Shown one piece after another: positions 16,200 to 27,292 of a stretch of DNA of 64,000 nucleotides. The notes below the pieces were generated by a model, which did not search any database, had not been told where the DNA came from, and saw only the letters and a program-made list of their open reading frames with translations. Each line of letters starts with the position of its first letter. Position 1 is the stretch's first letter. The translations under genes and the position numbers were made by a program. Source of the stretch: Phascolomyces articulosus (lineage: Eukaryota > Mucoromycota > Mucoromycetes > Mucorales > Lichtheimiaceae); assembly GCA_025677815.1 (NCBI GenBank), contig JAIXMP010000015.1:558001-622000 (forward strand), written 5' to 3'.

Positions 16200-16850
16200 T
16201 TTCCTATAGATATAATAGTAATAAAAAGTAATAACAAAAAAACAATAGCTATTAGTCTACCTATTATACTAGGTCTAGGTACCAAAATTCCTAGTATATA
16301 TGAATTAATTAATAATTTATACTATAATTTTCTAATTGCACAAATGCATATTAAATGCCCTAATAAAATATATAAAATAGAGGGTAAGATTATTATCATT
16401 AAAGGGTCAAAAAAGCTAGTATTTGAACCCCAAATACCTCTCTTTAAATATGCCTCATTATATTATAAAAAATATGCACATACTTGAACGTTAGACCTAA
16501 TTGTAGCAGCCATTCAGGTTAAAAAGTATAATAATACTACTAAAGGTACAAAATCACTTGCTACTAGTAATACTAATTTTGAAAAACATATTTCTCTTAA
16601 TATAGAACAGGAAATAGATCATAATTCTAATTAAGATCATCAGGTAATCAACTAGCAGTAAGAAAAAAGTTAAGTAGATCAGGTAGAAGAAATAGCTACC
16701 TAAACCCAACCTAATGAAATAAAGGATAATAATGATGATTTTCTCTATCTGTATATACCTAACCTTCCTAATTTTCTTAAGGATATGTACATGCATTAGA
16801 AAGCTACTAATAAAAAGGTTTTAGAACTAACAGCAGCACTATGATGAACC
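16200..16850 (+). pseudogene. Decayed element ORF with nine in-frame stops and no frameshift
   Basis: One frame (codons starting at 16485 + 3n) reads as protein-like sequence for about 215 codons. It includes LPIILGLGTKIPS and LFKYASLYYKKYAH, then an Asn/Gln-rich part and YIPNLPNFLKDMYMH. Internal stops are at 16485 (TGA), 16632, 16653, 16659, 16671, 16701, 16797, 16842 and 16845. All are TAA/TAG/TGA that one C-to-T change would make from CAA/CAG/CGA. No indel breaks the frame. The function is unknown; a mobile-element protein is the likeliest source. Confidence 0.4.
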
Positions 16851-16859
16851 ATAATAATG

Positions 16860-17617
16860 GTTCTATTATGTCCATTCATTCATTAGTTAAATATCATTCT
16901 TATATATATGATATAACCATTAATACTGTTATATTCTATATAATAAAATAACTCTATAATAAAACATATATCATATAAGGGCTCAGCCCAAAGAACATAT
17001 CTAAATAAGGAAACCCAAATCCTTCAATTTTAAAAAGGAAATTAAGTCAAATCATATAATGATGTACTACATAATAAAATCTAAAAGAAAGGATCAAAGG
17101 GTGCACTATATTTATATACTTGATCCTATAGATCCTATATTACTACTATCATCCTTATAAAAGAAATAATTATATAAGGACCTGAATCCATTATACATAA
17201 TACATAATAATCTACTAAGCCCTCATCCATTATAGAATAGAAAAAGTATAAATAAGCTATTGTAAAAGTAATTATAAAAAGCCCTTTAATCAACTTTTTA
17301 TTTCTATTTGGAACTCTTATAATAAACCTTTAAGAAAAGTCTCAAAGGATTTATACTATCCATTTTCTATTTTTTGATATAAAAACCTACCAAATTCCAT
17401 AAATACATTATACTAAGTTAAACTCTTATTACTAATAAATACAGTATGAGAATACTATTTAAAGAAATAAATAGTAAAGAAGTATAGACATCAGAGAAAA
17501 TTGGTATACTAGTCTATAACTCAACTAAATATACATGTATGATTATTGTTGTATCCAATATACAATGGCTTCTTAATTATTATTATTATTCATAATAGAA
17601 AACACTATTTACCCTTT
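16860..17617. other. AT-rich decayed repeat sequence
   Basis: Between the plus-strand relic and the palindrome array the sequence is extremely A/T-rich with no open frame of interest. A small GGGCTCAGCCC palindrome occurs at about 16979. Scattered short motifs suggest further decayed element DNA, but I cannot place it. Confidence 0.4.
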
Positions 17618-17712
17618 GAAGAATAAACATTAATTATAGTTAAATATTCATATTATAAATAGTTTTACTATTTTACATATGAATATTTAACTATAATTAA
17701 TGTTTATTCTTC
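17618..17712. repeat. Perfect 34-bp inverted repeat (palindrome 1)
   Basis: The arm 17618-17651 is the exact reverse complement of 17679-17712, with a 27-bp loop. It is directly followed by two smaller hairpins: 17714-17723 with 17738-17747 (10-bp arms), and 17760-17769 with 17772-17781 (10-bp arms). This is the left end of a one-kilobase run made almost entirely of palindromes. Confidence 0.95.
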
Positions 17713-17782
17713 TAGATATACCTAAAAAATATTTTGGAGGTATATCTTAATAAAAATATTAGAAAATGTTTACATTTTCTAG

Positions 17783-18623
17783 AAGATGAATAAATAATAA
17801 TTATAAAATAAACAATTATATGTAAGTTGATATTTAATCAACCATATAATCTTTATTATAATTATTTAATATTATATTATTTATGAAAACATAAATTTAT
17901 GATATCATTAATGCTAAGAAAAATAAAAACAAATTGTTTTTCTTTTTCACTACCACCACTACCACCACCACTTCAATAACAAACAACAAAACCATTTCAT
18001 GCTTTTCTTGTTTTCTTATTTATATGTATTAAAAAACAATTAAAATCATAGATTTTTTTGTTTTTCAGAAATAAAAATATATAAAAATAAATGATAAATA
18101 ATTCAATGAATTATTTGTTTATTTTTTAATATATTTAATATTTCAAAGGTTCAATTGAACCTCAAAATTATATTTTTTTTTATTTTTAAATTTCACATGT
18201 TAATTAAAAATGATTATGTAATCATTTTTTACACGTGATAAAAATAAAGTTTCAAAAAAATAAATTTTATTAAAAAGATAAAAATAAAATTATTTTTATT
18301 CTTTTTTGATGCAATGCATCTGAATCTTTATAAAGATTCTAAAAACAAAATTTGTGTCACAAATAATTGTTTTTTAATACATATAAATAAGAAAACAAGA
18401 AAAACATGAAATGGTTTTGTTGTTTGTTATTGAAGTGGTGGTGGTAGTGGTGGTAGTGAAAAAGAAAAACAATTTGTTTTTATTTTTCTTAGCATTAATG
18501 ATATCATAAATTTATGTTTTCATAAATAATATAATATCAAATAATTATAATAAAAATTATATGGTTGATTAAATATCAACTTACATATAATTGTTTATTT
18601 TATAATTATTATTTATTCATCTT
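17783..18623. repeat. 841-bp foldback: 260-bp inverted repeat with palindromic spacer
   Basis: The left arm 17783-18042 and right arm 18364-18623 are reverse complements with about three mismatches in 260 bp, all transitions by eye. The arms include a CCA/CTA-rich block (about 17950-17971, mirrored at about 18434-18457). The 321-bp spacer is itself a string of small perfect palindromes, such as AGGTTCAATTGAACCT, GAATCTTTATAAAGATTC, GATGCAATGCATC, and 11-bp arms around an ATGATTA...TAATCAT core. It has no open frame and no terminal sequence typical of a known transposase-driven MITE that I recognise. It could be a foldback element, a recent inverted duplication or a structured chromosomal site. 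Confidence 0.92.
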
Positions 18624-18840
18624 TGCCTCACTTGTGTGGTAATTATATTTGAAGCACAGCTACTATGACATGGATTATGCCTTTCTCCCAGGCATATCAT
18701 TCATTATGCAAATGCATAATTCACTTCTTGATTCCCACCATCATTGTTCACACGTTCTATAACTTCCGTTATTCACACAGTCTTATAGCATATGTAATTT
18801 AAATTACATGGTCCATAAGAAATATGATACTGTAATATAC

Positions 18841-18995
18841 ACATAGTGGCAGTCTATCCATGATGAGCAAATTAGTATAAATAGAGAGATTATTTTTGAA
18901 TTATAATAAAACTTCACTGAATTATTTTGGGTCTTGTTGACTTATATTGTCTCCTGCTTATTTCTTTTATTTTTTGATCTTATTGATACAACAAT
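18841..18995 (+). mobile_element. LTR-like fragment, plus orientation
   Basis: This stretch matches the reverse complement of 26106-26260 at roughly 90% or better by eye. It contains a TATA-like GTATAAATAGAG and ends TTGATACAACA, after which both copies diverge. That marks an element boundary ending in CA, as LTRs do. Sequence to the left (18640-18840) may be the remaining 5' part of the LTR, but it is not shared with the other copy. No internal gag or pol of this element is recognised nearby. Confidence 0.6.
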
Positions 18996-19189
18996 TATAT
19001 GTAATTTAAAAAGTAAGAGATCCTTCATCTCAGCTCATTGAATATAGATTACTAATTATAATTAACTAGACATTACCTCTATAGATAATAGAACCATATA
19101 TAAAGACCAACATTTTTAAATAATAAAAGATTCTCAACTATATTCTTTAGTCCTACTTTTACACATTTTATTTTTTCATTTGTCTCATT

Positions 19190-20242
19190 ATCATTTCACC
19201 TCAAGCACTCTCTCAACTGGCTTAAGTCATAAAAGAAAATACTAATTTGAAAATAGAATTAGAAGCAGCTAGAGCTGAAATTACAACTTTAAAAAATAAG
19301 AAACAGGTAGCAGAACAAAAAATACTATGAACTACTATACAAATCCTAGATAATAAGGATGATAGATTAGTACAATTAATATATGTACCATCTCCAATAA
19401 TAATCAGAAAATTAAAAAATAGTTATGCAGCAGTAGCAGCTTAAGGTATTACCGAAATGACACTACATAGAAAAAAACATCAACCATCAAAAAGAGCTAA
19501 AGAAGTAGCAGTATGCTACTTAATAGCTGTCTCAGAAAACTAAGGTTTTCAATTTGTATATATACCCTATAGACACAGAATGGCTATCGAAGCCATACAT
19601 CAAAACCTCTGTATGCTAACAATTAATAACTCACATATTCTAGATGTCCACTTCCCTGATCTCTAGGTAGCAGCTCTATTAGTCCACAATGACTATACTA
19701 ACCAACTCATTAAAATCCTTGAAAAAGAAGGAGTTTAGGTAAAAAAAGATTTTGACCCACTGAACCTAAGTATCCTTCAAGACTATAAATTAGCTGACCT
19801 ATCTGATGATCAAAGGTTTAAAAAAGTATAAGAGCAACATCATAATAACATTATTAAAGCACTCCAATTCATTCAGGAACTAGCCAAATTTGCAATTGCC
19901 TGTGATTTTTATAGAAACTCATGGATCACAGCTAATGAACTAACCTCTTCTCTGCTAAAATATAAATCACTAGAGGAATGAATTGCTAAGGCGAAAGCTA
20001 AAGCTAAAAGCCTCCTTAGTGATGATATAGAAAATAGAACCCAATCTTTATCTCTAGGCATGGATATAGATGACAAAACAACAACAGTTAATAATAACAA
20101 TGCCCATATTACTACTGTGGTATGGATAAGAATTAATAATAGAATTAATAACAAAGAGAGATGGAGACAGAAGAAGCCTTGTGAGAATCGATATAGATTT
20201 ATTATAATGATCAAGATGATAATAAAGATAATTATATTCTAG
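19190..20242 (+). pseudogene. Relic LINE ORF1 (coiled coil + RRM-like region), eight internal stops
   Basis: A single frame of about 350 codons runs to TAG at 20240. Internal stops lie at 19223, 19328, 19442, 19541, 19664, 19736, 19829 and 19979, and no indel occurs. Every stop is one C-to-T step from CAA, CAG or CGA. The N-terminal part is a coiled coil (KIELEAARAEITTLKNKK). The middle, FQFVYIPYRHRMAIEAI and ILDVHFPDL...ALLVHNDY, aligns with FKFVYI-like and IDIQFPTHG...GILVHAAY segments of the ORF1 at 21048-22295. The two are therefore homologous LINE ORF1 proteins of different families. The C-terminal third is Lys/Ala-rich and then becomes low complexity. Confidence 0.6.
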
Positions 20243-20880
20243 TTTTACAAGTACAGTATTTATATATTTTCTTATCCATGCCACTTAATCATTGATCATG
20301 GTAGTTTGTTAATATTACATTTGTTTGATATAACGGATATATATTATAGGTAGTGTTCATGGTGATATAAAACAACATGAGGAGAAATAATTATATTTGT
20401 TGTACATATATATATTTGTTGACCATTAGTCATTGGATGATTATTATTACTTTTATGCTCTTACTCGTACAATGAGAAGTATGGTAGTATTTGTGTATTA
20501 TTTGATAATTATTGTGTATAGGATATTATACCAAGATCATTATTATTGTATTATTATTGGAATGAGGATTATGTGAGGCAACCGATATTATTTATTTATA
20601 TTATTATTTATTATTTGTGATAACACGATGTAGTAGAATCGGTGACAATATATATGAGAAGAAGTGTGGATATGTAAATATGCCACAACTACTATGAGTA
20701 CCTCTAGTAGCCACTCAAATTAATTTTTTTTTAAAAAAAATAAGTAATATAACAATAGCTCTTTTAAATATAAATGGTGAGACATAGTCGAGTATCACGC
20801 GCAGCAAACCACACCTCTTTATATACTTTTTAAATCCCTTTTTTTTTTTTTTTTTTTTTTTCTATTTTAAAATAATTACA
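20243..20880. other. Spacer between relic ORF1 and LINE-A, including probable LINE-A 5' UTR
   Basis: AT-rich with no gene to about 20700. From roughly 20706 the composition changes to mixed sequence (CACGCGCAGCAAACCACACC near 20796), followed by a T22 run. This probably belongs to the 5' UTR and internal promoter of LINE-A. The exact element start is not visible. Confidence 0.35.
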
Positions 20881-21047
20881 CACTGTCATCAAATAAACAA
20901 GAAAAAACCATAAAAAACGTGTTTACACAAAACAAAGTAATTATATCTACGATCGCATCACCTCCAGAACATAAAATTCATAAACACCGTACTACCTATA
21001 CCACATTATTACACACCTCCAAAGTTATTGGATATAACAAACCAAAA

Positions 21048-22295
21048 ATGGATGGTAGTAGCAACAATAACGAGCAAAAAATCAACAACAACAGTCAACC
21101 TCTCATAGAGGAGGATATTGACTCATTTCCTTCCTTACCATCACTGACTGCAAGCCAAGTGGAAATCAATAATGTTCCACAATGGGCACAATTTCTTGTA
21201 CGCAACCAACAAGAAATGCAAAAGAAAATGGAAGCACAAGAAACGGAACTCAAAGTTCAGAGTGGAAAGCTTCAACTCCTCCAAAAACTTATGGAAGAGA
21301 ATAAAGAACTTAAAGCTCAACTCGAAGCAGCCAAGGCACGAATTAGGGAATTCGAATCGCAAGACCCCACAAAGAACATTGAATTAGAGAATATCACTAC
21401 AGAAACTGTAGATCAAGATATTCTCCTTACAGAAACATGTGAGTCAATTCACTCAATCTCACAGGAAGAATGGGAGAAACGTAAGGCTGAAATTGAAGCC
21501 AAAAAGCAACAACAACAGCAACAAGATGAAGAAAAACAGATGAAACAATTGAAAAAATTGGATACTCAGCAAAAGCATCATCAACAGCAACCAAAGCCAA
21601 AGGAAAACGATACAACCACCTCCTACGCCCATATCGCTAGCAGAAACGTTGTACCAAAAAAAAGAGTACAACTGTCACCTCCACCAGAAAAAATGATTGA
21701 ATAGGCACGTCATCTCCTCCAGCCAGCAATGGGCCCCACCGCATACAAATTCGTATATATAGGTGCCCCTCGTCAGGCTTTACATAGTGAAATTCGGAAA
21801 GCTCTCAGTTTAGTTGGCATAGCAAAAGAAAGAATTATCGATATTCAATTCCCAACTCATGGTATAGTAGGAATTCTGGTCCATGCAGCGTATGAAAAAG
21901 AAGTCCGTGAACTACTTACTCAAGCAAAGCTTGCGCCAAAAGATGGGTTTAATCCTACTGCAGCCTCAACAATTGGTAACCCAACACTTTTAGCAACTTT
22001 ATCAGAAGAAGAACGTTCATATGAAGCTAAAAAGCTATACTAAGAAAGGATGTTCGAAATGTGCTCCCGCATGCCCAAGAAACATCTTGGAATTGCCATT
22101 TTATGCCATTTTACTTCCTTACCAAAAGAGGATCAACACCATGTGGATTCGGAATACTGGACTAAATTCCAAGAAAAGTATCCAAAGCCAATTTACAATA
22201 AACGGCCTCGATTAGATACAGCTGAAGATGCTAGACATTTGTTGTCAGGTAACAATGGCAACAATAACGATGGATCGGAACCTATGCAAGAATAA
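21048..22295 (+). pseudogene. LINE-A ORF1 (RNA-binding/coiled-coil protein), two nonsense codons
   Basis: The start ATG (21048) sits in AAAAATGG. The same frame could extend up to 20919, but that leader is not protein-like. Reading through TAG (21702-21704) and TAA (22041-22043) gives about 415 codons without frameshift. The order is Ser/Asn-rich N-terminus, a coiled coil at roughly residues 45-105 (QEMQKKMEAQETELKV... NKELKAQLEAAKARI), a Gln/Lys-rich linker, and a globular part with YKFVYIGAP and IDIQFPTHGIVGILVH, probably an RRM-like domain. The C-terminus holds MPKKHLGIAILCHF. Both stops are CAG/CAA-to-stop type. Its TAA overlaps the ORF2 ATG as TAATG. LINE ORF1 proteins act as nucleic-acid chaperones; that role is inferred. 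Confidence 0.8.
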
Positions 22296-25200
22296 TGATA
22301 GACCATATAAAAATCGGTCTATTAAATGCAACTGGGATAGAAAAATCACCAGTTGAAATAACTGAATTCTGTAATAATAACAATATCGACATCATACTCA
22401 TCACCGAAACTTTTCTTGTCCGTGGGCGGCTCTATACTGACTGGCTTCAGTATCACAACTATGCAATCCAACCCAACCCAAAAAAAAGAGGACAAGGCGG
22501 ATTAACACTTCTTGTACGACCCGACCTAAATGTCCATATTCATCACTTACCTAACACAAATCGATTTTCCTTATCATTCCGCATTGGCACTTATACTTTC
22601 CATGGCCTCTACCTACCACCTTTACCGACACTTAATGATAACTCTGCTATACAGCTGCTGTATAATCTATATATTAATGAACAAACTATTATATTTGGAG
22701 ACCTAAACGCAAGATCAAAAATTGTAACAGGAGACAAATCTAATAATTCACGCGGTCTAAAAGCCCTTGAACCATGGATTAACAGCAATGGATTACATAT
22801 TTGGAATGGATCACTTGCAAGATCACAACCGACTTTCCGAACAATAGCTGGAACAAGTATCATTGATTTGTTTATATCAATGGAAAACGCAGTACGAAAT
22901 CCATCAATGCAAATCCACGATATGAAGTCCATTAATACACACCATCACCTTTGTACACTGTCCTTTTCACCGCAAACTCCATGGCAACTTTTACCAACAC
23001 CAAACTCACCTCGACAACATTGGAAATTGCAACGTTTGTCTGATCCTGAAATTCGAAACTTATATATCCAAAAGTTCAAAGAAAACATTGCCAGCATAGA
23101 ACAAATCCTTGATCAACAATATGCTAGCGAGATCGAAAACATGGTCCCAGACTCAATAGCAATAGAACAACTAGGTCATGATATTATCTCAGCAATACAC
23201 AATGCGCTAGACAACAGTATCACATGTAAAAAAGCAAGACCAAAGACTTGGAACTGGTTTTGGACAGATGATCTGCAGCAAAAAGCAGAACAACGAGAAA
23301 AGGCATATCAACGATGGAGACGATCACCAAATAACATAGTTGTTGGTGCCAAACTTTGGACTAATTATATCCAAAGCTGTGAGGAATTTTCAAAAGAAAT
23401 AAGCAGAACACGTCGCGTACCTGAAACAATTTTGTATGAAACTTGGCAATGCTCCCGATAATGAAGCGAATACCACCATCAAGCGGATGCGTCGAAATAG
23501 ACAACCTTCACAAATATTTTCGCATCCAGATGGGCCAAACAGGCAGTAGAAACAATGATAACACACCTATCAAATGTCTTTGGTGGTGAAAATACACAAA
23601 AAAGTAAATCCAGACCGACAGCTTATTTAAAACAACAGATCTTCGATACCTCTGCAGATGATAATCCTTTTCCAGCATCCAGATATAGAATTTATCATCA
23701 GCAAGATGGCACCACGCAAAGCTCCAGGTGACGATCACATCACAGGAGCAATGCTCAAACCAATTATGCATCCATTATCTCAAATACTAAGCAAATTTTT
23801 CAAACTTTGCTGGTGTTGGTCATGGACACCTATATCTTGGAGAACAGCACAAGTAGTTCCCATATATAAAAAGGGAGATCCAACAGCTGCTTCAAATTAT
23901 CGTCCAATTAGCCTTACAAGTGCTCTTAGGAAACTACTTGAACGTTGTCTACTACCAAAACTACTGAATTCAATGCCATCATTAGATATTGCACAAGGGG
24001 GTTTCCGCCACCATTGTGGTGCTCTTGACCAAGCCTTTTCGCTCCATATGCTCATCCGACAATATCAACAACAATACAACAACTCACTAGTACTTGCTTT
24101 CCTTGACATCAAATCAGCATATGATTCAGTAGATCGTGGTATCATTTGGTCAACGTTGCAGGAAAACCTGCCGAGCGCTCTGTTCCACTTGGTCCGCCAT
24201 ATGTTTGACGATGTACGCATTGCTGTAATACTACAGAACTACCAATCCCGCTTCATAAACCCAAAAAAAGGTGTTTTACAAGGTTCCATCCTTAGTCCTC
24301 TCCTATACGCCGTTTTTATTGACACCCTACCACGCCGCCTATGTATCAACATGCATGTTCGATGTGAAAACCCATTGTTCCTCTGATCAACTATAAAAAA
24401 AGGAACCACTGAAGCATCAGCTCAACAGCTAAAATATGAAGGTGGAAAGAATGGACGTCCTGACTGCAACAGGCCTGATAAATCGAACCTCGTTGTTTCA
24501 GCTTGTCTCTATGCCGACGATGTTGCATTGATAGGATCCCCAGCAGATATGAAACGCTTATTACGAGTAGCAGAAAGACATTCCCTGGACCATGGATACA
24601 AATGGCACCCCGGTAAGTGTGCCATTATTGAACCACCAACTCCAATCCTGGCCCTAACACCAACAACCTACCACCATCATCAGCATTACAATATCAGCTA
24701 TACAACAAAACAATACCTTTGGTTAGCAACTTTCAATACCTTGGGATTCCATTTGATCACAATGGTATTAATTCTGCACAGCTAATAAACCAACGAACCA
24801 CCAAAGCAACAGGAAGCATGGCTCTACTGCGACAACTTGGTGTGCATCAGTATGGCATGGGTTTATGGCCGGCACTCGAATATACCGCACCTTTGTCAGA
24901 CCAGTTCTGGAATATGGAATAGCAATTGCCAACCTTACAGCAACACAAAAAAATAAACTCCATGATGCACAAAAAGGATGTATAAAAATGGCCCTTAATA
25001 GGAATAAAGCAACACATTTTCCAACTATTGTTCCAATGGTGTTATCAGACCTGCCATCAATGCACACCTGTACCCGTACATTACAACTTAAATTTGCTGC
25101 TCGACTTCAAAACCTACCAACCACCACACTGGCTCGATCCATTGAACTATCTTTTCTCTGGAACAAGAAAAAAGATAAACATTGGAAACATCTTACGTCG

Positions 25201-25788
25201 AACAACCCTTTTTACCAGCTTTACTCCAAATTGAAATATAGCAACAACCCTCCAAAGAATCCACTTGAACAAGCAATCTCCCAAAAACGGGATGAAGAAT
25301 ATAAAAGCCAGGTTAATAAAAAGAAAACTATTCGCTGTCTTCGGGATAAAAGAATGATCGACCCAGTATTATATCTTCCTGCTACTTCACGAGACTGACA
25401 CAGGCTAATAAAATGGAGAATGCATTGGCTTCCCTCCTATCCTCTAAAAGATTGTCGATGTGGCCATCCTGCGGCAAATAGGGAACACTTCGCAAATTGT
25501 CCACTAATGGAAGAAATTCTTGAGGAATTATCATTTACATTTGGAACAATACCTGAACTTAAACAAGGCATGCTACCACTCGACTATATTTTAAACCACC
25601 TTCCCCGTTCAGAAATTGGCCTATCTCGTGGAAAATGGATAAACTGCTGGTTCGTTCTAATCCGTGTTCTCCGGGAAATTGACCGCCTAAGTCACCCCGA
25701 AGACGACTACGAAGAAGATGAACCAGAACCTGAAGAACCACCGCTACCATCACAACTCACATCTCAATCAACTCAAGAAAACAATTAA
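22295..25788 (+). pseudogene. LINE-A ORF2: AP-like endonuclease + reverse transcriptase, frameshifted
   Basis: The 5' part, 22295-23461, is an intact 388-codon frame with AP-endonuclease motifs: LITETF, FGDLNARS and TSIIDLFIS. The frame is then broken several times (about 23440, 23530, 23680). The RT domain runs through 23658-24386: QVVPIYKKGD, NYRPISLTS, AFLDIKSAYDSVDR, GVLQGSILSP. It continues past a TGA (24384) to the catalytic [10 protein letters not shown] at about 24508. More shifts follow near 24700 and 24860. The tail contains CRCGH...NREHFANC (25450-25500), the zinc-knuckle-like motif common after fungal LINE RTs. I see no RNase H. LINE ORF2 nicks the target and primes reverse transcription there; this copy is dead. 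Confidence 0.88.
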
Positions 25789-26040
25789 TTTGCTTCTCTT
25801 TCTATACTCCCCTCCTATAAAATTTTCTCTTTTATCTTTTTCTTCTTCATTTTACAATTGTACTATCACCACCTCATCCACACTAGCTTAGCTTTTCCTC
25901 CTAAAGGGGGGTTTTTTCAGCTAATGCTATATATCTTTATTCATTTATAACTTCACATCAAAGTACCGCAAGGAAGCGACCATATGCCTATAGGCGCGGG
26001 TCAAGCCAGTCTTCCACATTAATAAAATATAAATTTTAAC

Positions 26041-26105
26041 CTAAATATAAATGGTCTGACCAAACAGACTATTAACATAATTACAAATAGTTTATCATCT
26101 TCATC
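26041..26105. other. Junction between LINE-A and LTR fragment
   Basis: Short AT-rich junction containing a GGTCTGACCAAACAGAC motif. There is no gene and no clear target-site duplication. Confidence 0.3.
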
Positions 26106-26260
26106 ATTGTTGTATCAATAAGATCAATAAATAAAAGAAATAAATAGGAGATGATATAAGTCAACGAGTCCCAAAATAATTCAGTGTAGTTTATTACAAT
26201 TCAAAAATAATCTCTCTATTTATACTAAATTGCTCATCATGGATAGACTGCCACTATGTA
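26106..26260 (-). mobile_element. LTR-like fragment, minus orientation
   Basis: Reverse-complement copy of 18841-18995, roughly 90% or better identical by eye, including the TATA-like element and the CA-ending boundary (read here as TGTTGTATCAA). The two copies lie 7 kb apart in inverted orientation and bracket the relic ORF1 and LINE-A. Confidence 0.6.
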
Positions 26261-27292
26261 TGTATTATGGTGTTGCCCTGATATTTGGTTTGGTGGTAAT
26301 TTAGTGGTGATGAAAGTGTGAACACTATATGTGTTTCTTATAAGATAGATAATAATTTATAATATGATAATTGAATGTAAACATCAAAATGTGTTAATCA
26401 GTTATATTTAATGATATTGAGTAACAGGGCTTTTGGTGAGCAACACAACGTTACTAATAAGATTTGCTTCTTATAATTACAATTCTTATAGCAACTAAGA
26501 TTTTTATATATCAGTTCGTGGTATTTAGTGAGCACCAGTAATATTAACATATATTACACCGATTAAAGCAACAGATATCAATACTAATGTTTTAAGTAAG
26601 TATCTGTTTATATATGATTATACAACTATATTAACGTGGATTCTTTAGGCCACAATAAAATATATGATATATAATTGAATTATCGTTTGAAGTATAAAAA
26701 TATATAACAAGTGAAGCTTGGATTAGCAGTTCTTGTTATTACAAAAGAGTAACTTGTGTAGTATGTTACTATATGATTTAAGCCTTGATATAATGTCTTG
26801 AATTCAATGATAATAGTCAAAGTCAGGTATGTTACTTCCAACTTGGTAATGATAATAGAATAAGGATCAGGAATGTTACGTCTGTCCTATATTGAAATAT
26901 TGAGCTTTCTTTAAGCTACAGTAAAACTAAAACAAGCCAGTTCGGTCTTGAGTGAATCAATACTCTTAAAATTTATGTATATGATAAAGAGAAGTATAAT
27001 TGATTGATTTTATTTCATATACAAAATAGTGTGGTATTTATATGTTTTCCAATAATTAAATATTTCTATCCTAAGTAACTACATGCGAAGATACTGTGGT
27101 TGCTACGAGGTACTGCAGTAATAAATGAATATTCAATAATAATATAATGTGTTGAATAAGTGATAATTATGTTTATAGATATGTTGCTGCGGTGTATATG
27201 TATCTCTTGTTAATTGGAAGATACCAAAAGGTAAGATGATCCGATATTGTCGCAGTACTAGTATTAATGTATAGAGTTGTTCCGTAGTAATA
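26261..27292. other. AT-rich decayed repeat sequence, no gene
   Basis: No protein-like frame is seen. The part next to 26260 may be the diverged remainder of the LTR; it keeps short words such as GTGTGAAC and TTTCTTAT also present upstream of the plus-strand copy. The rest is A/T-rich with imperfect repetition of TTATATAT/GTTACT words. Confidence 0.35.

Larger units (their letters stand above)
20706..26040 (+). mobile_element. LINE-A: nearly full-length non-LTR retrotransposon, inactive
   Basis: The order is 5' UTR (about 20706-21047), ORF1 (21048-22295), and ORF2 with AP-type endonuclease, reverse transcriptase and a C-terminal Cys/His motif (22295-25788). An AT-rich 3' region follows, petering out around 26040 next to an LTR-like fragment. 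No clear poly(A) tail or target-site duplication is visible, so the 3' limit is uncertain. ORF1 has two nonsense codons. ORF2 has several frameshifts and at least two nonsense codons, so this copy cannot move on its own. It resembles the LINE-type elements of Mucoromycotina. Confidence 0.85.

Noticed and set aside
17618..18623. CRISPR-like repeat array
   Set aside because: The repeats are inverted, not direct with unique spacers, and the genome is eukaryotic.
15480..20242. Reassigned genetic code (TAA/TAG as Gln) in the relic ORFs
   Set aside because: CAA and CAG are still used in the same frames, TGA would need to be Arg, and all host genes here use normal stops; mutational decay is simpler.
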